Of a stretch of 64,000 bases of DNA, positions 40,801 through 52,800 are shown piece after piece; position 1 is the stretch's first letter; each line of letters starts with the position of its first letter. The DNA comes from Tenrec ecaudatus. Its lineage: Eukaryota > Chordata > Mammalia > Afrosoricida > Tenrecidae. Under the pieces are notes generated by a model. That model ran no database searches. It was not told where the DNA came from and saw only the letters and a list, made by a program, of their open reading frames with translations. A program made the position numbers and the translations under genes. Location of the stretch: NCBI RefSeq assembly GCF_050624435.1, contig NC_134545.1, positions 84,827,563-84,891,562 on the forward strand. The letters are read 5' to 3'.

Positions 40801-43800
40801 TGATAATTACGGCAAGACAACAGGAACAAACTGCTGCTGTCTCAGGTAGACTGGAATTGTCAGTCATCAAAATTAAGCCAGCCATAAAAAGAAAGAGCAA
40901 GAATCACCATTTATTGTGACTCACTTAATCCTAATAATCCTTCTGAAAAAAGATGCCATTGCCATAACATACAAAGGAAAGTGAAGCCCCAGAGGCTGAG
41001 TAATTTCCCAAACCCACGTTAAAGCCCTTGTTCTTATCCATTCTGCTAGTTCCTCCAAAGACATAAACCACCTATTAGGAATGACATGAAAACCCCTTTT
41101 TATATAGCCAAACCTGGAGAAGTGCCTGAGAGGCCGCTGCGAGTAACAGGACGAAGGGTGAGCCTGGTGACTTTACCTCAGCATAGTGGACGGCCTTTTC
41201 TTCCATTTCCTTCCACGCTTTTAACATTTTTTCTGAGGCTAAAAAAAAAAAAAAGCTTGACTTGGTTACTGGAAATCACCACAGTGTTCACTGCTGGCCT
41301 ACCCATCTCCTCACCAGAGATTTTTCACTTAAACAATTACAATACATAAACATGACTTTAAAAAGCAACCAAAGCAAAATGATCAAAAAGGACTTCCTCT
41401 TCTTTCCCTTTCCTCCGAGAGACCTCTTCCATTATAGCCAAGAAAGATCCCAGGGATCTTTTAAAAGCAACATTTGTAGCTCTGCCTCAGTGCACAGCAT
41501 GCCTTTGACTAGTGAAAAGATACTTCATGAAAGAAATCAAGTATCACAGAGCCAACTCTAAGGGGTAAATCCCTCCACTCAGCTGGACACTACTGATCAG
41601 ACACACACACTGCTCGGGATAAGACTGCAAACAGTTATTTGTTGGCCCAGAAAGGAATTGGTTTCATGAAATAAAGCAGAAATGTTGGTGGTGACACACC
41701 TTCAGTTTACTCAACCTTGATGTCTGCCTTTTACATTTCCTCAGAACATGTGAAGAGAGTTACACACTTAAAATGCGGCGGCTGTATACAATAAAAAGCA
41801 CACAGTGAGTACTCATTACCCCACAGTAAGGGGTTTGGAAAGAAACATAACTCCCAAATTATTTCAGTTGTGAATTACAGGAAGGTGTGACTTTTTCTGG
41901 AAAAAGGCCACCCCAGTAGAAACACTGTAGCTATTTTTAAAATGGGGATTAATCTTCAGATTCTTAAATCATGCCAACATTTTTCTGGATCTAAATAACT
42001 TTAGCCAGATTATTAACAACAAACAAACTAAACGTGTTAGCTAAGTAAGAGTCAAACAGGCAAAGCAGCAGATGGCTTCCAGGGCCAGGGACCCGTCTCG
42101 AGCGCACGGCGCACACACTTACAGATCCCGTACGTCATCTGCTCGCTATATCGCTCCAAGTCAAGCTGAATGCTTCTGTGAAAAAACTCCAATTTAGCTT
42201 TCAGTTGTTGAGAGGCTGAGATCAGGGTGTTCTTCATTTTTGTCAAGTTAGCATTGTATCTAAGAAGACTTAACCTAAACCACAGCCAAAAAAAACACCA
42301 AAAAACATGATCAGAAACAAAACATCGGACATGTTTAAAGTGTAAGTTGCCATGAACCCAAAGCCTAACTTTTCACCATATCAGAAACAAAACATTATAC
42401 AAAAATTTTCAAGTGTACATTGCCATGAGCCCAAAGCCTAACTTCTTTTGTCAACCTATGAGAAGGAATCTCTACAACCTGGTCTCGAAAGCCTGCTGCC
42501 TGTGACACTCAATGACAAGACACCCTTCCAGAACCTTTCAACCCTCCTGCCACGGCAACCGGATGTTTCCAACCACTATTTAGAATTCATGCACACTGCC
42601 CAATCTCTAAATACTGCATGGAACACTGGCTGGTAAAAACTGGCGAGATTAATTCCTGAGCGCCCCGTCCATCCGGCAGTGGGATCGTAAAGAACACAAT
42701 CTGCTTACATCGCTGCCCGCTGCCCCTGGAAGAGCCTGCTGTAGTCTTCTCTGAGGCCCGATACATAATGCACCGCCTCCGCCCACACTTTGCGCAGCTG
42801 TACAATCGGGAGCTGTATTTTGCTGTCCTGTACTACATGCAAGAAGATGGGGAAAAGAGGGAAGGAGTTACCTTGTTAAAAAACTGTGATTTGTGTGAAA
42901 ACTGACCAAAGTAAATGAATTCCATGCAATGATTTACACACATTTTGTTTCTTAATATTAGTTGCAATTCCCTTAATGGGAGTTCCTTTTAACATCTTAT
43001 GGTGAAAATGATTTTTGGTTATTCCCATCGATTCCCAGCAATGCTAGAGAAGGACCACAGTTGACGACTGAGCTCTTTCTCTATCCAGCCTTGATCTAGG
43101 GACAACGTGGAGCTGGCTAGAACTTGTCCTTTTGTTCTTGTTTCTCCACAAACTAGGAGAGTTTGGTTTTTTTTACCCTCTCTCCATCAAGGCCAAGTAC
43201 TTAGTTAAGTTCTAATCAAGTCCCACCTTCTCCACAACCCGCCAGCAAAGAGGTCCCCGCTGCCTCTCACAGATGTCATTACCTGGGCCCCTAAGCCAGG
43301 ACAGCATGCAGGACCAAGAGCGTGTAGCAATGTACGCTCTCTTCAGTGTCAGACTCATGAGATTATCTATTGATGAGAATTTCTTGTCTTTGCTTTGGTG
43401 AAGGGAATATTAATTTTCGAAAACCATGGCAAGTAACATGTTAACTTCAAGGAAATTCCGTGTAAACACTACAAAATACTCCAACACTGAAAGCGATTCA
43501 CTCCATTCAAGGGGCTTCCAAAAGTTCATGGGACCACGGTATTTTCATTCCACTTACCCACAGATTTAAGTCCCCACTCCACGGTGGCAAGGCCATCTTA
43601 CAACAATCTTTTCTAAAGAAAATCTTCAGGGAATGGTCAAAAGTCTAGTGGAAGAATTACCATTGCCACTAGTGCCAAAAACAAAACAGCCTTGAGAAAA
43701 TTAACTTGGCAAGCCTAACAATAAAGAACCGCTCAGGGCAATGCCCACATGTAAGACCTCAGATCTTGCTTTCTAATACCATTCTCCGTAGAGATGTGGC

Positions 43801-46800
43801 TGATTCTTGGACTAGGGCAGGAAATCTACAAAAAGAGCGCCAGAAAACAACAAAACCAAACTCTACACTGATTGAAGAGATGGGAGGCATGTCAAAGGGA
43901 CACAGGAGCCAATTGAAAAGCTCCCCAAGACTGATGCTAAGAAAATTGAAGCAAATTAAATATTTTTATTGGATTATAATCCAAAGTACATAATATACAG
44001 ATGACTTCATATTTATATGAGCAAATTATTGACTAAATTAATAAATGAGGGGGGAGAAAAGACAAATCTCCCATGCGGAATTACTTATTTTTTTCCTTGG
44101 CTATAATCTTTTTTATTATTTTAAAAATCATTTTATTGGGGGCTCATACAACTCTTATCACAATCCATATATACATCCACTGAGTCAAGCACATGTGTAC
44201 ATTTATTGCCATCATTATTCTCAAAACCTTTTTCTTTCTACTTGAGCTCTTGGTATCAGTTCATTTTTTCTCCTCCCTCCCTGCTCCCCTCCCTCACGAC
44301 CCCTTTATAATTTATAAATTATTATTATTTTGTCATGCTTTACACTGCCCAATCTTTCCCTTGCCCTACTGGTATCACTACTCTCATTATTTGTCCTGAG
44401 GGGTTTATCTGTCCTGGATTCCCTGTGTTTCCAGTTCATATCTGTACCAGTGTACATCCTCTGCTCTAGCCGGATTTGTAAGGTATAATTTGGATCATGA
44501 TAGTGGAGGCGAGGGGGGTGGAGGGAAGGAAGCAATTAGGAGCTAGAGGAAGGTTGTATGTTTCATTGGTGCTATACTACACCCTGACTGGCTCGTCCCC
44601 TCCCTGCGACCCTTCTGTGAGGGGATGTCCAGTTGCCTACAGATGGGCTTTGGGTCTTCACTCCGCACTCCTCCTCATTCACAATGATATGATTTTTTGT
44701 TCTTTGATGCCTGATACCTGAACCCATCGCCATCTCGTGATCACACAGGCTGGTGTGCTACTTCCCCCATGCAGAATTCTGATTAAATGATGCAGATCAG
44801 TAGTTCTCAACCTGTGGGTTGAGACCCCTTTGGGGGTCAAACGACCCTTTCACAGGGGTCGTCCGATTCCTAACAGTAGCAAAATGACAACAATGACGTA
44901 GCAACAAAAATAATTGTATAGTTGGGAGGTCACCATAACATGGGGAACTATATTAAAGGGTCGCGGCCTGAGGAAGGTTGAGAACCACTGCTGTAGATGC
45001 TCTTTTGCAGAGGAGGGAATATAGCTCACAACTCGTTCCGTGTGAGCTCCGCGTGGTGAGTTCCTGCCAGAGCACAGTGTGGAGGGGTCATGCGGTGGGA
45101 GGACTAAGCTGATAAACATGATCTGAGCCAGGGGGTCAAGGTCAGACCAACAGTCATAAATCATACTGAGGATGTGCCCTTGATAAAGCCATGGTCGTGG
45201 AATACTTACCGTATATACTCGTGTATAAGCCGAGTTTTTCAGCATAAAAAATGTGCTGAAAAACTGGGGTTCGGCTTATACACGGGTCAGTGGTCCCCAG
45301 CGAGGTGTAACATCTCTCAGGTGATTTCCATTCCCCCACTGTTCATTCAAAGCCCCGCTGACACTTCAGGGCTTTGAATGTTTGTTTACTCACATCTAAG
45401 CAAACAGAGCCGTCCTATGACGTGGACAGCTCCAATTTGCAGAAGCACCCGTAGTGATTCACTTACGCTGCAGCTGAACTGGTAAGGATGTGTCTGTGGC
45501 CGCGCTCCGTCTCTCCCCTCTGGTCTCTGTGTCAAGTCACATCCTGCATTTCCCACCCTAGGCTTATACTTGAGTCGATCAGTTTTTGTGGTTTCCCAGG
45601 TAATAATTAGGTCCCTCGGCTTATACTCGGGTCGGCTTATACTTGAGTATATATTTAAGTGTGTGGCTATCATTCAAAGGTTAGGGGTTCACAAAGGCCT
45701 GGCCACCTGCTCCTGTGAAGGTTCACAGCCTAGGAAATCCCAGGGGCCAGTTCGACTCCGTCACAGAGGACCGCTGTGCGCCAGAATGAATGCCAGGGCA
45801 CCGGTCTCTGCCCGGGGCAGGATGTGCTGACGGCAGTTCTTTACCGCAGAGAGCTACAAACACACGTGGCTCTTTGTTACAGGTACCCCAGCGTCAGTTC
45901 TGACTCAGGGACAGAACGAAAAGCTGCCCAGCCTTGCATCATGCACACAGTCCTTCTCTTTGGCACTGACCCTCTAACTCTACCAAACATGATGTCCTTT
46001 TTCCAGGGAATGGGCTCTCTGATAGCACATCCAAAGTATATACGACAAAATCTCACCCTAGATAGCGGTGGTTCTCCACCTTCCTGACGCCACAACCCTT
46101 TCACACAGTTCCTCATGTGGTGGCGACCCCGCCCCCCAACCTTAACATGATTTTCATTGCTATTTCATCACTGTCATTTGCTACTGTTATGAATTGGGAG
46201 ACTCCTATGAAAGGGTTGTTTGACCCCCAAAGGGGTTGTAACCCCCAGGTTGAGAACCGTTGATATATATATACATACTTATGTTGATATGTGTGTATGT
46301 ATGTACACACACATAGACACATGATCAGACTTTAACTTACATACTTTGGATAAAATTTTTATAACATTAAAATTTTTTAATCTATTAATAAATAAGCATA
46401 GTCCAGGGAAGAGGTGACTACTTGGATGGAGTTACGTAAATTTCTGAAGTGAAGGAAATGCTCTATGTCAAAAATCATCAAACTACAGACCTGTGCATTT
46501 CACTATAAACTATTAAAAAAGTCAGAAAGAAAACTAACAAAAAGGTAGAAAGACAAGAAAGATTACATATATTTATTTTATCCCCTATACCCAATAGTAT
46601 TCTAGAAACTCTTGGTGTTAGTCTGTGTTAAACAGAAATTGTTCAAACACTTAGCCCCTGTAAGAGATAAAAAAATAATTCTCAAGAGCCAAATTAAAAC
46701 ATGTGAACATCAAGAAGTATTCACTAGATACAATGAAGCAGACTATATGAACCTACTTAATAATGTAACAGTAGAAATTCATTCTCTTATCTGTGAAAGC

Positions 46801-49800
46801 CCTATGTTCAGCAAAAGATCCTTTAAATTAGGGATCTGATCAAATCTACCTTTTGCCACCCTGTTTTCACCACACACAGGAACCTGAGTATGAGATACAG
46901 AATAGAAAAACCAAGAACTCGTTCCTACTCCAGGCAGTCCCTGGTTTATGAATGAGAACTGTTCCCAGCTGGGCCTTTAAGAATTTGTAGCTAAGTCAGT
47001 GCAGGTGCACCTGGTTCTCATCAGGACTCACTTGAGCACCAGCAGCCTTGAAGCTTTTTCGGTGATTGAGAATTGAAAGTGCAACACGTGAAGGTGATTG
47101 TGGTGAGGAAGCTGCTGTGAGTAGGGCTTGGCTCTATCCTTTCAAAATGGGGGCAAAGTGACAGTAACATGGAGAGAGAAGTAGGGATTGTCTGTAAGTT
47201 GGGGATATACAGAACCTAGTGTATAGACTGCCTATACTCAGGTTAAAATTAAAATCACATTATTTCAAGTTTATGGCCAGTAGTAAATGGATGACACTTA
47301 CCAATATAATTTACACAGTCCGATAAACTTCTGGAAGCAAATGGCCCTTCATACACAGTCTTACTTTTATCAAACAAATACACCATATAGCTATCACAGC
47401 CTCTCTGGAAAAGATACAAACAATTAAAATTCTACTCGAACGTTCTTGAAAATACTAAGCTCTCTGAAGACTTAAGCACTAGATTTCCTATTCTGAGACA
47501 CAACTGAACTGTCCACGTACATTAGCATAACCCGACGGAATTAAGGTCCAAATTGTTTAGGCATATATAAACAAATATAGCATAGGCTACAAAGGCAAAC
47601 AGAACAGTATCAGATTCAAAAGGACAAAAGCAAACGGCCACAGCCCACATGGCCGTACAATCAGCAATCAAAAGGAACGAAGTATTGATATGTGAAGACA
47701 CGGATGTACTTCAAACACAAAATGTTTGATCAGCAGACAGAAACCAGACACCAGACTATGTATCATCTGATTCTTTTTACATAAAATGCTCAAAAGGGGA
47801 AAATTTACAGTTCAGTGGTTGACTAGAGGCGGCAGAAAGGGAATTAACAGTTTAGGCGAGAGGAGGATACTGAGGTGATGGAAATGGTTTAAAACTAATT
47901 TACAGTGATGGCTGCAGAACTTGGCAAATCAACCAGAAATGGATGAGTTAAGATGATTTATAGCATAGGACTCAATAAAGCCATAAGAAGAAGAAAACCT
48001 TTTTTTAATTTCAAAAGGTCATGGCTAAAATCCTATTTCACCACGTCCGTCTCCGCAAAGAGAAATCACTTAAGATTGCTTGTCTAATTTCCAGGTGCTG
48101 GAGTCAAGCAGGAGGAGCCCTAGTGGCCACTAGACGGTCGTTAAAGCACTTGGCTGCTTATTGAAAAGTTGGTGGTTTGATCCCACCACACCCGCTTGCT
48201 CCACGGGAGACAGACGTGGCCATCTGCTACCGTAAAGACCTAGAGCAGTGGACACCTCAAGGGACAGCAGTTCTGCTCTCTCCTCTGGGGTTGTTTTGCT
48301 ACAAGTCGAATTAATTTGAAGGCAACAGGTTTAGGTTTCAAGTACGTGAAGTAAACGAAAGAAGGAAAAACCCAGCACTACTGAGAACATCAATCACACA
48401 ATGTCTAAGGCAGGGCTCCTCACACTGCGGCCCGCCGAGGACATTTATCTGGCCCCCCGGGTGTTTTTGCCCCATTTTGTTTTTTATTTCAAAATAAGTA
48501 TGTGCAGTGTGCATAGGAATTTGTTTGTTTTTTTAAAAATATAATCCAGCCCTCCAACAGGTCTGAGGAACAGTGAACTGTCCCCCTGTTTACAAAGTTT
48601 GAGGACCCCTGGTGTAAAGCAACAAATGTTTTAATTCTATCTTGTTCATTTTACAAAGCAATGATAGAGCAAGGAGTAGGATAAAGCCAAAAATATATAT
48701 AGGATGTACCCTGCCCCCAATCAAAACTGAAAGGGCATCAATCTCTATGCAAACAGAGTTCTTATAATCTACATATACTAGAATTCTCTTACAACTCCAT
48801 CTAGGACACACTGAGAGGCTGGTTTCCGTGGGTCCAGAGAAATCCCCGTCTCAGAAAGAAGTTCCTGAGAAGCAGTGTTGATCCCAGTTTCACGCTCAAT
48901 ACGAGACTGTAGTGAATGAAGACTTTCATCAGGAGGCAACAAAAAAGAAATGATCTTGGCAGAGGTCATATTGAGGATGTGCACTATCTGTATAAACAGG
49001 AAAAAAGATCAAGTATTATCAATCACTTGGTTACACGAACAGTTCCATGCTAAATCCTCCAAGAAAAAGCTGAGCAAAAGTCATGATCTCGGCATTACAC
49101 AGGATTCAACACTCTCCAGAGTGAGACCTTCCTGTATCATTCAGGGCATTCTGAAAACTGAAGAGCAACAGAGGTTATTTCCAACAAATCGAATTTCAAA
49201 ATCTTAGAGGTACAACAAAATCACAGTATAGAAATCTTAATTCAAAAAAGCAAGGATTTGTTCTGAGAAACATGTCTAGTCAAGGAAGGAAAACATTGCC
49301 ACTTAGGAAGTGTTTCATAAATGGCGTAACATTTTGTAGAAGATCTCCATCAGTGAACCTTCAAATTTCCGTTTGGAATGAGGGGAACGGGGACTGTACA
49401 AAGCTAAGAAACTCGTCTGGGATCACACAGCCGGAAGCTGGTAGAGCTTGGATTCAAAACCCTCTCTGACTGTCAGACATCTTCTGACAGAAGAACTGGA
49501 CCTCCGGTTACGCAGAAATGCAATGCCAGCCTGATTTCTCAAGCGTCCTGCCACAGGTCCAAAGTTAGATAAGAACCCTGTGCCTGTTCCCACTAGCAGC
49601 CCCAGCAAAAGGAGTCTGACACTGGCTGCATTGTGAGGCCGAGTCGGGGGGGGGGGGCTCCCTCCAGGGAACCCCGGGCAGCCCCAGAGTTTCCATAGAC
49701 ATCACTGAGCATAACACGATTCAAGATTTTCTTCCTTCTTCACTTATGCAATTAATATGGAGCGAGTATCAATAGTCTCTCTATATTACGTTGAATAGTA

Positions 49801-52800
49801 TGTGGAAATGATTAAAATTAACTCTGTTCAAAAATGCTTGTAGGAATAAGGCACTAATCCAAGGCCACTATTATTTCTACTTACAAATCCTGACAGAGAT
49901 TGAAGTAATAGAAATACCAAATTGTACTTGCTAAAACAGAAATTAATCCTTCTTTCATGTACACTTCAAACGTAACAGGATTGCCAATATTTCTCTTATC
50001 CACCTATAAGAGGCTTCCCTTTAACATGTAATAGCCTTGTTGTTTAAAGGGGGGAGGGAGTCTTCACAATTGACATGGCCTTGCAACCCACGTGAACCCG
50101 AGACCGTCCATGCCTTCCCAGACTAAGCAGATTTCACCCTGGGACAGCTGCCATGGACAAAACTTTATTTAAATCTAACAGCAGAAACTTTTGGTGAAAA
50201 TCTTGTGCCAGACATTTACTATTACACAAGACGTACACCCAGATAGGATACGTGATCGTGGCACTCCACCCACACCCACCAAAGCTCTGGACTGAAAGGA
50301 AGGAAGACAGGAAAAGAATCTTGCTAACACATGGACAGGAGAAGACAGAATAGAGGCGTTTCAAAGATGAGACGGGCAGCTAATTGTGCAAGGACCACCG
50401 AAAGGTGAGCACATCCAGAGGCCCAAAAGCCAAGAACCTACCAAAGCAAGTCGGATACAATTAGACCTGACTGGGTGAGGGGACCGTGGAAACTCCAAAA
50501 GATACTTCAAAGAAGTGATCAAAATAGATCACTTACAAGCAGAACTAAAGAGAAAGCTTGCTAAAGAAATAAAATGTACAAGCTCTATAATAAACATTTT
50601 CTTTACCAATAAACATTAAGAAGATTAATATATTTTTGCCAATTGTGAAAAAGTATTTGAACTTCAAAACCGGTCTCATGAAATAGACACTATTAAAACT
50701 AACCTTCAAATTCAAAATGTGATCCATTAACATAAAGCACCTTGGCTGCTTTGAAACGAGATCGATAGGTCCTCCTCTCTGCTGAGGATCCCAATTCAGC
50801 ATCAGCTGTAGCCAGTTTTCCATGGGTTCTACTACTAAGCTGGAAAGTACAAACACACAGTAAAACTCTTACACGTCCGAATTTTCCTTTACTATTACAC
50901 AACAAGGTACCGGAAGTCCCCAGGCTAGGAACGCTTGACTTGTAGACAACTCCTATGTGCCCTACAGTGCAGGGCTCTGAACTAGTTCTGCCACAGCTGA
51001 CACAGCAAAGCAGAACTGGAACTTTTATAATTTGGGTGACTCATCACAGTCACTGGAACAGGAAATGCTATGGGTCAAAACCCGGGAAAGGGAGAAGCAG
51101 AAGAGGTGCAGTGAGTGCTTTCAGGAGCCTGATCCGTGAGCATGGATAATAATTTGCAATAGGCAAAACCGTGGAGAGCCACCCACACCAAGCAGGGCAG
51201 TTAGGCAGCGTCTCTCAGCCGGGCTGCCACCTTTGAAACTCTAATGTTATATAAATTTGCCTTCACTTGGAATCCTATCTTCTAAGCCTAGTCTCAACAA
51301 ATTCTCCATCACAAGCACCTTCCCCTGCAACACGTGCACTGATGAAAGGCTTCAGTTCTTCGTTACACTAACGCACCACCCACTGCCATCGAGAGAGCAG
51401 AACTGCTCCTTAGGGTGTATGAGCTTGTAAATTTTTAGGGGAAAAGTCAACTTTCTCCCAAATAGCAGCTCGCCATGCAAGTCACGGCACCACCAGGATC
51501 CCTTGTGGCGCGGAAGCCCAGGGGCTCTCAAAACTTCCTTGGCCTACTGCCCCCCTCTCCAGAAGGGAGAAAAAAAATCACTCAGCACCTCCCTGGTGAT
51601 TAAAAATGTTTGTACTACAGCCCATCATCCAAGATCAAGTGCAGGGATCTGCCTTTGCAGCCCCCTTGGATCATTCCAGTGGCGCTGAGGGGAGGGACTG
51701 CCCCTTTGGGAAATCTGTGCTAAAGCAAGGCTAAATTAGAACCATATGCCCCTGCTCTGGCTACTTACAAACGACTAATGGAATAATAGGCACAAACTTT
51801 GATAAAAATAACAGAAGTAGCTTTTAAAATTAGTATATATGTTAACTCCAACAGATGATTCCAGTTCTACTGTCTAAGGAACCCACCCACTTAACTTCAT
51901 TATACCAAGACTCTAGCACGGAAGTCAATCAACTGAATGACAGCAGCTTGTTCCCAATACAGTAGTCAATGCACCTGTATTTACATTAATCAAATGTATA
52001 TAAAGTTTAACGGTAAGGTTTTTAAAAATTATTTTATTGGGGACTCGTACAACTCTTACCACAATCGATACATATATCCATTGTGTCATGCACAATTTTT
52101 TAAGAATACTTTTACTGGGCTCTTCCATCTCTTATCACAATCCGTACACTCCTCCAGTGTGCCCAGCACATTTGCACATACGCCACCATCATTATTTTCA
52201 AAGCATTCTCTTCCCTGTTGAGCCCCTGAGATCAACTCTCTATTTCTTCTCCTCCCTCCCCAGCCCACCCTCCCTCACAGACCCTTGATAAGTTATCGAT
52301 TATTTTTCCATATCTTACATTGTCCTCCGTCGCCCCTCACCCACTTTTCCATCATTTGTCCCCTTTGGAGGGGGTTCTAGATTGATCCTTGTGATCGGTT
52401 CTCCCTTTCTCCTCCCACCCTCCCCTAATCCTCCTGGTACCTCTACTCTCCTGTTGGCCCTGAGGGGTTTATCTGTCCTGGATCCCCTGTGTTGCGGGCT
52501 CGTATCTGTAGCAGTGTGCATGCTCTGGTCTAATCCGATTTATAAGGGAGAATCGAGGTCATGATAGTGGGGAGGAAGCATTGAAGCGCTAGAGGGAAGT
52601 TGTGTGTCCCATCAGTGCTACAGTGCCCCTGAGTGGCCATCTCTCCCTGTGACCCCTGTGAGGGTGAAGGCAAGTTCTTAGTCACGCTAGCCACCTTTCA
52701 AGTGTTCATAACCTCGTGTGACTGGCACACACACACAGAACATTCCCATCTCAGAAGATTCTAGTAGCCAATGTGATGCGAGGGGCACAACTGCTCTCTT

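Noticed and set aside
48112..48200. tRNA-like sequence with A and B boxes
   Set aside because: It is the head of an AfroSINE; the rest of the element follows and no cloverleaf with a proper acceptor stem is present.
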